Assembly: GCA_009869945.1 (NCBI GenBank)
Contig: WIXG01000420.1
Coordinates: forward strand, 1-59,953
Reading direction: 5' to 3'
DNA length: 59,953 nt
From: Mesaphorura yosii
Taxonomy: Eukaryota > Arthropoda > Collembola > Poduromorpha > Tullbergiidae
A program made the translations under genes and the position numbers. Shown here piece after piece: positions 37,445-48,965 of the stretch. Under the pieces are notes generated by a model. That model did no database searches. It saw only the letters and a list, made by a program, of their open reading frames with translations, and was not told where the DNA came from. Position 1 is the stretch's first letter; each line of letters opens with the position of its first letter.

Positions 37445-38953
37445 TTGAAGAAGCATCACAAACTGCTCCCTGGCGGAGGAAAGGCCACCTGACGCTCCAC
37501 ACCAAAGTGGCTCATAAACTGCCCTGGATCCTGAACCATATGAAATACTGACTCGGATTGCGTGCGGCATTTTATCACGCTGGCGATTGGCGATGAGTCT
37601 AAGCAATAAATTGACCCATTTGATTCAAACTCTCCGACGTCAATCTCGTTCGAGGGAATCATATTTGGGTACAGGTGCAGGAGGGCGAGCGGTGAGTCGG
37701 GCCACCGGCTCCCGAATCAAATTCGTACGATCCTGAGGGATTTAGGAAAACGTGAACTATGTGCTTTTGAAAGCACACCATGCGAGACCAAGTTTAAGTC
37801 CAAGCATGCTCACCGAAACTCCGCTTCGTTCTCTTTCCATTTTTACCCGCTTGATGGTATTCTGGTCGGTGCATACACATTTTCCTTGATTGCGGCTTCG
37901 AACGATTGCGATTGAAAAGCTGCTTCAAAGCCCTCATTTTCCTTTCCCGATTCCAGCGCGGATAGAATTCGCATTTCAACGTGGTATAGCTCTTCCAAAT
38001 AAGGTTCATGGGGTTGAAAGACGTACGGCGGGACGGGTTGCAGTTTAGGAGGTGGGGTGACGCGCTTTTTGTTGGACGCCTTTCGGAATTGGATTCGTGG
38101 CAGGATCGCCACGAAGGAGTCGGTCTCGGTGGCCGTGGCTTAGCTTCACAAGGAGCGCTTCGTCCAGACGAATGCCCGGCACGCGGGCAAGCCGAAACGC
38201 CTGCCGCCATGATGGCCAGAAGAATTCCGCCTGTGACTGTGAGCCAAATTGAGACATTTTCTCTCCCGGCTGGTCCCTCGAAGAGTGACCAGCTCCACGT
38301 ATTAATTTACTGAGTCAATTTCGTATAAAGTAGATAGCCGTCTTGAGTTTCGGTCGTTTGGCTATTGGGCTTTGAAGTCTGCTTCCGTGTTCCCATTCGA
38401 ATTGTTTAAATGTAATGCAAGAATGCAATGACTCGATTCACTGACCCACAATTTAAGTGCGACATTCTCATTAACGAGCTTACTTGATCTAATTGCCCTT
38501 TCAGCTGCAAGAAAGTGGTTCGAAGAGCTAACTCATCAAGAATCTGGAACACGTGCCAAATTTTGCATATGGCCTTTAATTCGCGGTTTCAAACTTGCTG
38601 CCATGAATTGGAACGCGTCCACTTCGCAAAAAATGTCTTGTGGCAAGAAATGGGAACTAAGAATTCCCTTGAGAGCGAACGAAGATTGCGGACCACACTT
38701 GACACATGGGTCAATCATGACGTTATCAGTGAGCTGCGACCTTGCGAGTGGTTTGGCGAGGGACGGGGATTTATGTTTACCCTGTATTACAAAGACCTTC
38801 ACCATGGTTCACGACTGGAACACCTTGAGTGAAGATCATATGATCCGGAATCGGGCCCAATTTCTTGCCTGAGATTGTCTCCAAAAAAGTGCTCAAATTG
38901 TAATCTGTAAGTGAGCTACAGTTTGCCAATTTATTCCAGTTTTAGTTTAAGTT
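37445..38953. other. Intergenic region with unassigned open frames
   Basis: Three overlapping open frames on the minus strand (between 37794 and 38257) could belong to an unrecognised spliced gene, since one encodes a hydrophobic stretch (ILLAIMAAGVSA) and another a proline-rich PPPKLQPVPPYVF. None has a recognisable domain or a firm splice pattern, so I do not call a gene. A plus-strand frame at 38515-38832 also lacks features. Confidence 0.3.
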
Positions 38954-39494
38954 TTAGTCCTCCTGCCCGGGGAAGGGGCCCGCATCCAGCGCCTTGAGGA
39001 AGTTTTGGTACGTCATGTACCCCTCTTCGTCCACCTCCCCCGCGCAATCCTTGATGATACCCTCCGCCTCGTCCTTCGTCATGACCTCGCCCATGGACTG
39101 CAGGAGGTGAGTCAGTTCGGCCACAATCATCATTCCGTTCGTCTCCTTGTCGTACAGCTTAAACAATTCCATGAAATCGTGGAAATTCCCAATGTCTTTG
39201 TCCTTCTTCACCGCCGCAAACACGGGCAGGAAGTCCGCCAGCTTGAGCTTCTTCTCGCCCTTCTTCTTCGTCCCCCCGTGGCCCTCGATCACTTTGTTGG
39301 ACGGTTTCAGGCCAAGGGCGCGCAGGCAGTCGCCCAGATTAAAAGCGTCGATTTGCCCATTCCCCTCGAAATCGTAGATTGAAAATGCGAATTGGCACTG
39401 CTCCTTGTCCTTGGCGCTGAGGTCCCCGGCCTGTAAATCGCGCAATTAATTAAATTTAAATATGGAAGGTAATTAACTAAAGTCCACTTACCAT
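38954..39494 (-). CDS. Myosin essential (alkali) light chain
   Basis: Exon 1 contributes only the start codon (39492-39494, followed by GTAAGT); exon 2 (38954-39430) encodes the rest, giving 159 residues. The four-EF-hand calmodulin fold is visible: FSIYDFEGNGQIDAFNLGDC near 17-36, GGTKKKGEKKLKLADFLPVF near 55-74, FKLYDKETNGMMIVAELTHL near 90-109, and DCAGEVDEEGYMTYQNFL near 130-147. GGTKK with LPVF is typical of arthropod Mlc1. Loops lack several calcium ligands, as is normal for this chain, which wraps the myosin lever arm in muscle. An intron right after the initiator ATG is common in this gene. Arthropod Mlc1 genes often have alternative 3' exons; I saw none here. Confidence 0.88.
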
Positions 39495-39906
39495 TTTGTT
39501 GTGATTTTGCGCTGCGTTGCTTTTCCTCTGAAAACTCCAAATGCAAACTGACTGCGACTCCGAATCGCGAAATCGGAGACGAAGACCAAAACGAGGCACG
39601 GCACGGCAGCCGTGGCTTTAATTACTTTTTACACTTTGTCATTCATCATCGCATCCATTGGCAACCATCGTACAGCCATCCCATTAGTTACACACATGTC
39701 ATGTCACAGTGATTGAGAGAAAGGAATAAGAGCAATCATTAGCGCTGCAGGTGCACGTGTATAGCCAAAATAAGCTTGGCACTCGAGCCAAGTGCATTCC
39801 TTTCCTCGGCGCAATGCCAAAATCGTAAGGCAAAAAGAAAACTCCAAGCAAGACTAAGTTTTAAAAGTCTCGCAGTTGCTCAGGGCGACAAATTACAAAT
39901 TTTGGG
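39495..39906. other. Light-chain upstream region
   Basis: It holds the light-chain 5' UTR and promoter (minus strand) and no other gene that I can support. Confidence 0.4.
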
Positions 39907-40089
39907 CTACGAAGCTTCGCAAAGCACGGGGAACTGTGCCTTAATGGCTTCCACTGCAAAGTGTGGGCTGTATCGGTAGTCCATAAACGCCAAGGCGAGC
40001 AACACGCCACTTGAAATGATGCCGACAGTCACATTATCCCGGTTCGTGTCCCACACAAAGTGGCGCGAGTTGTCGGAGCGATAGCGCGC
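39907..40089 (-). CDS. Possible 3' exon of an unrecognised membrane protein
   Basis: A 61-codon open segment ends in TAG and starts after a plausible acceptor (CTAG at 40090-40093). It encodes RYRSDNSRHFVWDTNRDNV, then a hydrophobic stretch TVGIISSGVLLALAFM and a short polar tail ending QFPVLCEAS. The amphipathic-then-hydrophobic layout looks like a small single-pass membrane protein. I could not place the upstream exon and do not recognise the family, so this call is tentative. Confidence 0.35.
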   Translation of the reverse strand, partial: ARYRSDNSRHFVWDTNRDNVTVGIISSGVLLALAFMDYRYSPHFAVEAIKAQFPVLCEAS

Positions 40090-40587
40090 CTAGCTGTCCA
40101 GTGCGCTGTGAGAGAAATTCGAATTTAGATGTGACAAAGTGTGCTCAACGTGTGGCGGGGAAGGGGCAAGACTTATGGGAACCGAAACCATTCGTTGACA
40201 CAAGGAAATCCCACTGGACGATACTGGTCACTGCGATCAAGTCATTAAAATTTGCAATCCCGCAAAAAATGTCACTGGGCGCAGAATTTCTGGATCAAAA
40301 CCCCAAATTAATTGTCCAGAACCGAGAAACTGAGCTGTGTTTGCGAATTTACCTCGAATTTTGTACGGGTAAATTGATTCCACGAACTTCACGGCAGCAT
40401 AAATTCGTTCGAATAGTTTGTTCAACGGTTTTTGTGCCAATTCGTCAACTCCGCTGGTGCGTCCACAGAATTCAAATGAAGCGAAAGAATTTTAGTTTAA
40501 AAAAAAGGAAAGCGAAAATTGCAGGTTTGCAATTCACATCGAAATCACCCCTCCAATGTAAATTTCCGCTCACATTTTTCCTACGAA
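40090..40587. other. Intergenic region
   Basis: The open frame on the plus strand at 40101-40649 has no domain, and its AT-rich composition suggests chance. It overlaps the 5' flank of the small secreted protein that follows. Confidence 0.35.
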
Positions 40588-40794
40588 ATGCGGACTTTTC
40601 TCTTTCCCGCCACTTTAACTTTAATTGCCCTCCTTTTCGTGATGCTTGACGCCGCCGACACTCGCACCGCCGCCCTCCTTTGCGACGGGCTACAGGTGCT
40701 CACTGTGACCGGAAAGGATGCGGCCACCGGGGCACTCCGACACGACCAGCGGTGCCCCTCTTGGTATGAGCTCGTCGTATCCGAACTACGATAG
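40588..40794 (+). CDS. Small putative secreted protein
   Basis: A 68-residue frame begins with a good signal peptide (MRTFLFPATLTLIALLFVML, cleavage near residue 22) and continues with a short mature part containing two cysteines (LLCDG and QRCPS). I do not recognise it. Translation may start further upstream at 40519, but only the internal Met gives a signal peptide. It may be the first exon of a longer gene. Confidence 0.4.
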   Translation: MRTFLFPATLTLIALLFVMLDAADTRTAALLCDGLQVLTVTGKDAATGALRHDQRCPSWYELVVSELR

Positions 40795-41158
40795 TATTTG
40801 GGCCGGCTACAGGAGTGGTTTTACCGAAATGATTTGACAAGTTATTTGAACGGGAGTGGCAAAGTAAAGGCGATTGAACAGAAGTGCTGACATTCATTGA
40901 TGCATCGTAGTATTCATTAGTTGGACTGATTTTCTTTCAACTTAACTCATAGTTCAGCACAATTTAGCAATCCAAGAAAAGACACCCAAAGAGAATTCGC
41001 GAACTTTTTTAAATACTTGGTTCACTTCAACCCTCAAGAACTGTACATTGAAAAATCTATACATTTATAAAGTAATTTTAGTCCTTCACAATTCCCAAAC
41101 CTTGTGAAATGTTAATGCATGAAGATATTATACTAAATATGCTTCATTAAATTAATTA
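40795..41158. other. Intergenic region
   Basis: AT-rich, with no gene that I can support. Confidence 0.4.
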
Positions 41159-42469
41159 CTAGAAACCAGTCCGATAAGCAATTACCAGCGTGGCCACATT
41201 TGTCAGAACAAGCCCAAGAATAGTCAATGGCGTGCCACGTCGGACAACGAAAAATGATCCACAACGAAAGTATACTGGATGCAATGCCCGAAGACTATCC
41301 TTCGCCAGAGTTTGCCACTCGGATAGCGTGTACAAGACCTGAATCGTGTTCTCTGTGATTCGCTGTGTCATCTTCGACGCGAATGTGACACACAATCCAG
41401 TCAAGAGGATAATGAAAACAAAAGTCACACTGACGGTTGGCGGCAACGAAACGTGGAATACGAGAAGGGAAGACGCACTGAATACCATGATAAATGAGGC
41501 GAGCCACAAAAGCACAGGTAGCAGATCACACAAGCTTGACCGGTATATGGCGAAGTAAACGCAGAGAGCTTGGTATTCGTGTAGGGCCCTCTCGCGGTGG
41601 TACAAAGACGAAGAACGCGTGCGTTTCCAGACTTGTGTTTCGCGAGCAGCTTTTGGACCACTGATTAAGTCTTTCACCATCGCATTAGTCCAGCTGCGAA
41701 GCAGTAGCGTGGCTCCAAGTACAACGTAAAGTACACAAAACACGCGTACGCTGTTGTACACGGTTGCAATTGATGTGACGAGAGAAAAAACAAGACGCCA
41801 CAATAATTGACAATGCCCTGCACACAATTTGGGCACAAAAGGTGAATTTGGGCCGGCATGTATGATAAAATTCATGATCGGAACAATGGCCAAGAGAACC
41901 AGTTGTGATTTACAAAAATGTTCAAAGAATTGTTCGGTGTTGGCGGAAAACTTGAATTTAGGCTGTAGAAATTCAAACAATTCACGCCAAGAGAGTTTTT
42001 CTATGGTTTCCGCCCGAGTCTCTGTCGCATTCTCGCCACGATGCAATAAAAACTCATTAATCTGCCATATCCGGTTCACCAAATCCACCGCCTCGTCTCG
42101 ATACGCGTAAGTGGCTGCACGAATCAAGAATCCTGCGAGCAGTATGCCGGAAGCTATAGCTTGAGTCAGGCTGACTTCCATTCGAGTAGTAGTAGCAACC
42201 ACCAAAAGTTGAAACTTGAACACGATGGTCAACATGAAGGTCAAGATGTCCAGCACCTGGCTGAGCTTTGACTGCTCGCCATGTTTCTGGAGTCCACGGA
42301 GTTTAAGAATCCGAGTTCGAGCGTCATAGCTGAACGTTGGCACAACACCAAATCTGGTAGCCAGAGTGAAGAGCAGGTCAAATGCTTTCAGTGTGTCTGG
42401 AGTCAACATTTTTCGGACTGACCTAAAAACCTTACTGTGAAGATCGATATTCAATAAGTCAACGGTCAA
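41159..42469 (-). CDS. Gustatory-receptor-like seven-helix chemoreceptor
   Basis: A single-exon frame of up to 436 residues with hydrophobic segments near 73-95, 100-122, 190-210, 225-265, 320-345, 345-372 and 410-432. Met21 (MLTPDTLKAFDLL, start at 42409) looks the more natural beginning, since it places the receptor's usual short cytosolic N-terminus before helix 1. The C-terminal part, with LYTLSEWQTLAKDSLRALHP and then a last helix (PLTILGLVLTNVATLVIAY), follows the gustatory-receptor plan. It belongs to a different subfamily from the receptor at 34.2 kb, as the sequences are hardly alike by eye. Confidence 0.72.
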   Translation of the reverse strand: MTVDLLNIDLHSKVFRSVRKMLTPDTLKAFDLLFTLATRFGVVPTFSYDARTRILKLRGLQKHGEQSKLSQVLDILTFMLTIVFKFQLLVVATTTRMEVSLTQAIASGILLAGFLIRAATYAYRDEAVDLVNRIWQINEFLLHRGENATETRAETIEKLSWRELFEFLQPKFKFSANTEQFFEHFCKSQLVLLAIVPIMNFIIHAGPNSPFVPKLCAGHCQLLWRLVFSLVTSIATVYNSVRVFCVLYVVLGATLLLRSWTNAMVKDLISGPKAARETQVWKRTRSSSLYHRERALHEYQALCVYFAIYRSSLCDLLPVLLWLASFIMVFSASSLLVFHVSLPPTVSVTFVFIILLTGLCVTFASKMTQRITENTIQVLYTLSEWQTLAKDSLRALHPVYFRCGSFFVVRRGTPLTILGLVLTNVATLVIAYRTGF

Positions 42470-44154
42470 TTGAAGAATGATTTTCCATGTTTTAAACTAA
42501 ATTGGCTAACAAAAGACATTTCCCTAAAAAGGGTAAACTCATTTATCGAAATCAACGAGCCAAACCAAGGTGCGTATCAATTTCGACAGCATATCATGAT
42601 CGCAATCTTTTCAAGTGAGTTTCAAAAGGTACAACACGAAAAACATGTCAAATTGACCAAAAAATTGATTTGTTTACCATTTCCCGACAAAGTTATTTGA
42701 AAGAAACCAAGTCAATTGAAGACTTTCTTAAAATACACACTTTTCTTCAATGTCAACAATTTAGATAGTTCTAGTAGCGCCCAATACAAAGCTTTTGTAC
42801 ATGAACGGAGAATTTGAAGCCATTATGCTTACTTACGGTGAATAATAAGAGCCCAGAAACAATAGCCACATGTTCAGGAGCCAGTCTTTATAAAATTTGT
42901 TCAAATAATTCGTACACATTCGTTGCTTGTTTATGACTGATGATGATTACTCGGAAATTGAATTCCGTCTTTTCAATTGTAAACTATGGGTGCAGGACTA
43001 CATTCCCAGGGTAGGTTTCTTAACCCCCAAATGGAGCCTTGTCCCGATTTTCGGGAAATGGGGTTCCTGGCCAAGGTAAACCATTCTGAAATGTTTCTTC
43101 GCGACCCCAAAATCTTTGAATCGGCTACACGGCATGCTGCACGGGAACAGTTTTTCTCCAGCGCCACAGTGGGGTATTCACGAGAATTTGGTGCGCTGTG
43201 CATTTTAGCATGTGAAAAAGTTCCAACTTTGGAAGCCAATAACTGGCTTCCGGAAGGACATGGAAGGGTAATTCTTGCTGCATATGAAAGCCCATGTCCT
43301 TAGCTTTCCAACGACACCCCACTTGACATGGGTCATCATAGAACCGGAAGTGGCAAAATGGCCGATGACCCGACTTTGACCTCCTGTATTTCCCAAGCCC
43401 CGCATTTCCGCACTCTGCAAAGAATATCGTAAACAGTACTAATTGAGTACTACACGATGGCACAGGTCCGAAGGTGCGGTCTTGTGGGGCGTGGGAGAAC
43501 GAAGGTTTCCAAAGTTGTCATATTATCCAGGATAAAAATCCTTGAAAATAATAATTTAATAATTATTATGATTACTAAATTATATTTTTTTTAAAAACCA
43601 TAAACTTGTTTTTCTCCTAGAGCAGCACGTTGCCAATGCTAATACCTGAAAGGACTGGGACGCGGGAGGCCTCGAAGGCACAAAGGCACGTGTCGAGGCT
43701 AAGTCACCGCCCAGAGACGCGGCCACTGCCAAACGCCAACCACCGCCTTGACTCAACCCAGCCGACATGTGCCAAGGACGGACTGGCGCCAACTCACGCC
43801 ACTGTCCCTTCTCGCATTTGACATAAATAAAAAAACAACTTAGAAGGAAATGACCATTCCAGACTAGAACTTCGAAGCTCCCAAACCTAAATAAACCAAA
43901 TCAAATCAAGCTGAAATCCTTCTTTACAAGATGCCCATTTTGTCCACAATAAAGAATTCTTTGCTTCGCAGGTTCAGAAAGAGTTCATCGCTGAACTCCG
44001 ACAGCTGTCACCGATGAAGACCAGCGCGAGCGTGCGCGTCCTGACAAAGAAGGTCCGTGCCTCAGCGCCGTAAACGCTGAAGCTGAAATGGAAAGTGAGG
44101 AAGGTGGCGAGATTCGTACACTGGAGATTGATTTGGTAAGTCACGTGGACTTAC
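42470..44154. other. Intergenic region with probable repeat remains
   Basis: The stretch near 43000-43400 has overlapping frames on both strands and the phrase CTTTCCAACGACACCCCAC, and it reads like an old repeat or retroelement relic. At 43620-43820 a GC-rich tract ends in ATAAATAAAAAAAC and may be a 3' end. A possible small exon near 43931-44130 has a GTAAGT donor. None is firm enough to call. Confidence 0.3.
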
Positions 44155-44628
44155 GTGATCGGGTTTACCACGTTGATGGCCATCTACAACGACAACGAGC
44201 ACCAAACCCTCGTCGGAAATAATTTCGAGAAATTCCTCCGCGGATTCCCGAATCTGATTCATCTTTCGATGGAGTACCCATATCCGCATTTAGTCGCTGG
44301 CCTCTGGACAACCCCGCACACAGAGGGGCTCAGGGTCCCGGAGCTGAAACTTGGTCCGGGACAGAGCGTAAATGTTGACACACTGCTCACGGGGTCTATG
44401 AAACCTTCCTCACAGCGGGAAAGTACGCGGGAAGCCACGGCCGGGGCCACTGACGGAGGCAGTGAAGATGGTCCAGGCCCTGGCTCTAGTGCGCAGGAGG
44501 ACAACAATCTTGTGCTGAGGGCAAAAAGCAAGGCGCCGGTGGACAAGTGGCGGCGCGGCCGAAGTTCAGGCAGGATACGCATGCCGCCTCCTGAGCCGGT
44601 GGCACCTTCTTGGCACAATTTACAGTGA
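44155..44628 (+). CDS. Unrecognised open frame
   Basis: A 157-residue frame. The first third (MAIYNDNEHQTLVG, FEKFLRGFPNLIHLSMEYPY) looks vaguely like a leucine-rich-repeat or F-box fragment; the rest is Ser, Gly, Glu and Pro rich and probably disordered. No start context, splice partner or domain decides the matter. It could be the last exon of a gene beginning near 43931. Confidence 0.25.
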   Translation: MIGFTTLMAIYNDNEHQTLVGNNFEKFLRGFPNLIHLSMEYPYPHLVAGLWTTPHTEGLRVPELKLGPGQSVNVDTLLTGSMKPSSQRESTREATAGATDGGSEDGPGPGSSAQEDNNLVLRAKSKAPVDKWRRGRSSGRIRMPPPEPVAPSWHNLQ

Positions 44629-45065
44629 GTCCAGCTCGAGCCCAAAACCAAGCCCGGAATTTTGTCATGAATGACCGTCAAAAGATGATTTAAAGAATAC
44701 AGAATAATAGGGCGATAGTTCGTTCAACACGGACGTGGGCCACAAATTCTCACGTGTCGTTACTCATTAGTTGCTACAGAAAGCAACGCCCTGCACGTGC
44801 CATTTGTCGGTACCAACTCCAAAACACAAAGCTAGTCAATCATCAATCGTTTTACGACCAGCCGTAAGTAGAACAATAGCCTAGATTTTGATCTTGGCCC
44901 GGAAATCACTGTTCGGTATCTAGGTATCAACTGCTGGAAGCGCCGGCGCGAATTTCGAAACAACGAATTTGACCCCCCCCCCCCTCAAAGCAAGAATTCC
45001 TTCGTTCATTTACATGTTTACTACTTGATTACTTCATTGATCTTAGCATAATATTGAAAATGAAT
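44629..45065. other. Intergenic region
   Basis: It contains a run of about 12 C residues near 44972-44984 and otherwise AT-rich sequence, with no gene. Confidence 0.4.
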
Positions 45066-45910
45066 TTACAACTCGCCCTTAAAGCTAGCCCTGTCTTCCT
45101 GTGGCTTGTCCTTCTTGACCGTCGGCGTGCCAGGAGGGGTTGGTGTGTTAACAATGTATTTGCAATGATCATAGCGAATGTGGGTGAAATGTTTGCGATT
45201 GAAGCCTAGGGACTCAGCGTAGTCCAACAACTCGTCCAAGACCTTCTTCTCCAGTGCGGGTTTTGTGTGGATGATTCCCCACCCGCCGGATCCATCTTGG
45301 TAGCACGCGACAAAGAAAACCCAGGACTTGTTGTCAGTCAACGGCATGGTTCCATTCCCCTTCAGCCCTATTAAAAACTTAAAGTCAGTGCCTTCAGACA
45401 ACGGAACGGGTTGGCTGAATTCGTTATAGGCCAATGCACGTACCAACGTGGTCCATCTCGAATGCCAAGCTCCCGTCCGCATTCGGAAAGAATTGGAATT
45501 TCTCCACCCTGCCCATGGCTTCGAATATTTCTATGTTCCAATGATAAAGGACGCACGCGTTGTAGTACAAGTCGGCCTCGTCAATGTCTTGGACCTTGAC
45601 CTTCAGTATTTGGGCAGCAGTGTTATAAAGCTCCGCCTTGCTCTGGTAGGCGTAGTACCAGGTCGTGATGGACTGAAGCTGAAATTTCAAACGCAAATGC
45701 ATGGGCCTAGATTAAAATCGAGCTAACACAAAGGCAAAGGGCCCAGTAGGATTCAAATACCCATTCAACGTTGAGATCAGCGGTCGTAGGCGGAAGTCCG
45801 CCCGTCGGACACTTCTCTGCCATGTCTTCCAGATTCCAATACGCTCTTGCGGTGTGCAGAAGACACAGAATCGCGGTCAGGGTGGTTAAAACTTTTCTCA
45901 ACAGAAGCAT
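45066..45910 (-). CDS. Secreted lipocalin (apolipoprotein-D-like)
   Basis: Three exons (45761-45910, 45444-45678, 45066-45367) give 228 residues. Residues 1-22 are a signal peptide (MLLLRKVLTTLTAILCLLH). The mature part starts with KCPTGGLPPTTADLNVEWLQ, the place of the lipocalin CP-x-x-x-DFNxxxYxGxW motif. WVFFVACYQDGSGGWGIIHTKP followed by a C-terminal helix (LDELLDYAESLGF) and a final Cys fits the last strands and helix of ApoD-type lipocalins. Members carry small hydrophobic ligands in extracellular fluid. The tail after residue 205 is Pro/Lys rich and extends past the usual barrel. An internal G at the exon 2/3 boundary restores HVGLKGNGT. The sequence is divergent, so family assignment is good but not certain. 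Confidence 0.65.
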
Positions 45911-46928
45911 TTTACAATTGGCAATACCCAAGGTCTCAATTCGAATGTTTTTGAACTGAACGGCTAAAATGATTTGAATAAAAACGAGTGCGCTTGTGCT
46001 TTATATCGACTCTGCCAATGCAAGTCATCAGCGTCACCGGATGAGGAATGAATTTCGGGCTAGGATGCTACAAAGGACCACGTGCACGTGTTTGGTGGGT
46101 TCAGTCTCTGAAATCAACGGAAGTCATGCAATGAATGAAACCACTGATGTTTTCCAAGCAATTAGCCAACGCCACCCATAGCACGTAGACCTTGTTGCAC
46201 GTGTGGCACGTGAAGCAGCTCCTGGCTCCTCTACACTACCCATTTTTATATTCAGATTCAGTGTGATTGGCAGCTGATTCTCCGGCCATTTGTCTTTAAA
46301 AAATTGAAACTATGCGCTCGGCGGGAATCCATAAAAAAGACATAATATGGACTTGGAATTTGTCGTCAGTCGTCACGGACACTCGACTTGCGAAGCTACT
46401 TTGCAACTAACAACGCCGTATGCGACGGTCGGGATTCCAGCTACGTGCTCGGAGGTTTGAACTCGTCAGATTCGATCCGTTTGACGAAGGTTGAGCTCAA
46501 ACTCATGCTATTCACAGTACTGTAGATTGATGACAGTAGTGCTGAACAAGACTGATGCACCACGAGGCCATTGTGCAAAATGTGTGTTCTCAAGTTTTGA
46601 CTGGAATTGCCAATTTCCAGAGAACTGAAGCCTTTAAATGGAAGCGAGGATATTCATTTCACACAAACGATTTCAATGACAATGGCCAGTGTGTGCGCGT
46701 TTGTGGGTTCGGAACGTGCTTCTGGGAGACTCGATGGCACAGACGTGACCTTGATTTGTGCGCTCTGATCGCCACGAAGTCTGGTCCGTTGAGAGAGTCA
46801 GTATAAATGCAGCGAGCACCGTGATTTGCACGCATTACTCAGCTTCGACAGGCGAGTTGTACGAGGTGGGGACAGATCTAGGCAGAAACAGACACAAAAC
46901 GCGTAAGTAAAAACATACATTTGTTGAA
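45911..46928. other. Intergenic region and trypsin promoter
   Basis: It separates two divergent genes, the lipocalin and the trypsin. I see a TATA box near its right end (46802) and no gene. The open frame at 46555-46806 has no features. Confidence 0.4.
46802..46808 (+). promoter_or_regulatory. TATA box of the trypsin gene
   Basis: TATAAAT stands 121-127 bp upstream of the trypsin start codon. Confidence 0.6.
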
Positions 46929-47859
46929 ATGGAATTTCGCATAATCCCATACAACGTCGTCACTTTGGGACTGGCCGCCACCATTGCGGCGTGCCTTTTT
47001 CTGGCGGCAAATGCCTCACCAATGAGAAATGGTACTACGTGGATCACACCTCGAGTGGTCGGCGGCGCCCCAGCAAACATTCTCGAGTACCCGGACCAAG
47101 TCTCACTGTGGTTCCAGGGTGATTTTGGCTGTGGTGGATCGATCATTGGGCCACGCCACGTGCTCAGCGCTGCGCATTGTTTCGTAAGTGCTAACGACAA
47201 GCTGGTCAGCTTTTTGGCTTTGTCTCCTTGTTTGAACCATTCTCGTGTGTGTGACGTGTGTCTTCTTCACCTCATCACAGTCGGACCCGGGACGCAACCG
47301 AATCCTCGTGCAGGCAGGTTCGTCCTCTCTTAGTCGGTGGGTACAATACCGTGAAGTCGAGAACATTCTGGTCCACCCGGATTTCAACCCAAAAGCGGGG
47401 CCAGAAAACGATATTGCGCTGCTCGTGCTGCGTGAGCCGTTCCAGTACACCCAGTCGGTTGCCCCCATCGCTCTGCCTGAGCAGGGGACTGCAGTCGGGG
47501 TCGGCTCGAGCCTCGTGGCCACGGGCTGGGGAAGCACGTACGCGGGGAGCGGTTCTTCCGACACACTCCTCTACATGGTCGCACCCGTGATGGCCAACGC
47601 CCCTTGCCGCGATGCTTGGGCCTCACGCCAGCCCGTGACCGACACGATGATCTGTCTGGACAGCGCGCGGGCGGACACATGCCAAGGAGACTCTGGCGGA
47701 GCTCTGGCCACCGTCAGTCGACCGCGCGTTCTGATGGGAATCACGTCGTTTGGAAACGGATGTCGGACTCCGGGTCAGCTGACGTCGGGAGGCATGCCGG
47801 GTGTCTACACCGCCGTTTCCGCACATCGCGCCTGGATTCGTACCACCGCTGGAATCTAA
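46929..47859 (+). CDS. Trypsin-like serine protease, secreted
   Basis: Two exons (46929-47183, 47281-47859) give 277 residues. A signal peptide covers residues 1-30; a short propeptide ends at ITPR|VVGG, a trypsin-type activation site. The catalytic triad is intact: His in LSAAHC, Asp in NDIALLVL and Ser in CQGDSGGAL. The residue six before the catalytic Ser is Asp (RADTCQGDSGG), which predicts cleavage after Arg or Lys. The intron falls right after the His box, as in many arthropod trypsins. It is likely a gut digestive enzyme. The closest resemblance in the window is the S1 half of the dead chimera at 36.8-37.4 kb, but that is a CLIP-like type and not a recent copy. Confidence 0.93.
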
Positions 47860-48528
47860 GGCCAAACTCATGTTGTGTTGATTGAATTGCTTGTGTTACA
47901 GAATTTGTAATTTCTTCCGATTAAAATCGTACAATCCTTCAGCAAGAACGCCATTCACGGGGAATCTGGCGGATAGTAACGTGTTTCTCACGGACAGGTT
48001 GTGCCTAAGAATTATGGGTTTTGAACTCGCACGGAGAATGTGCAACCAATAATGTACACAAAAACACACAAAACTTCAGTGGTTTGGCAGACGAGTTTAT
48101 GCTTCATTGCTTGAACCTCCGACCGTACAACAGGTCCAGGTGTGCAGAGATGAGAGAACAGGAATTAACGCGGCGGACTCGCGGAAGTAAAGCTAGACAC
48201 AAATAGATTGACGCGTTTCTCAGAAAATAACCATTACAAGCAATGGGAACAGAAGCACATCAAAACAGAAGCTGGTAAACCTTGTGATGTTGGGTTGAAG
48301 TAGTAGCTCATTGATGACTTAGTAAACGCACCGTGCGCCAGTGGCATCAATGCAACATCAAATAATTTCCACTGGTATAGAAGCGTGACCATCTATCATG
48401 AACCACTTAGGTAGAAGCGCTGGTACAGGCGATCATTGCCAAGTGGCGCAGAAACACGTGTAAAGCAGTGCCGACATGAGCCACTGAAATTGTGGCATCA
48501 ACATAACTTGCCCGATCCTAAGTAATTT
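47860..48528. other. Intergenic region
   Basis: No gene that I can support. ATTAAA near 47921 may serve as the trypsin polyadenylation signal. Confidence 0.4.
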
Positions 48529-48955
48529 GTGTCCAACCCGAACTTAAATTGGGCGGGATCCAGCCCGAGTGCTTCGTACTCAGAATTTGGACTGGTGCCC
48601 CAGCGAAACTTACCTTGGCATACGCAGGGGAGGGAACGCCCACTGCCACCATTGAAAGTGACTGTGAATGCCGAACGTGCTACGACAAGCGTGCCTTCCT
48701 TCGTCCTTCATCCGCCATCGTTGGAGAAATGGGAATGCAAGCTATGCTCGATGGCTTTGCTACAGAGTAGAATTCGGAGCCATGTGACCAGTACGCATCC
48801 AGAACACAAGCGATACACTTCACCAAAACAGCCGTAGGAATGGACAGCTGCGAAGAGCCAGAGTCAGCGCAATAGTGGGACTTCACTCCCAGCGGAGTGT
48901 GGGCTATGTAACAAAAGATACACAACGAAGAGGCCTTTGATGCAGCATGAGTGAG
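48529..48955 (+). pseudogene. Zinc-finger fragment, possible retrotransposon remnant
   Basis: The frame to 48837 ends with a C2H2-like finger (WECKLCSMALLQSRIRSHV, then TSTHPEH). After a stop the same strand offers a second finger-like piece, ECGLCNKRYTTKRPLMQHE, near 48893-48951. Paired C2H2 fingers of this kind sit at the N-terminus of R2-like non-LTR retrotransposons, but no reverse transcriptase is present, so origin is uncertain. Confidence 0.35.
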
Positions 48956-48965
48956 ATGCTCACTC

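Noticed and set aside
37794..38257. A spliced minus-strand gene
   Set aside because: Three frames overlap without a convincing splice pattern or any domain.
44970..44985. Poly-C run as a functional element
   Set aside because: It is a simple homopolymer of the kind common in arthropod intergenic DNA and prone to sequencing error.
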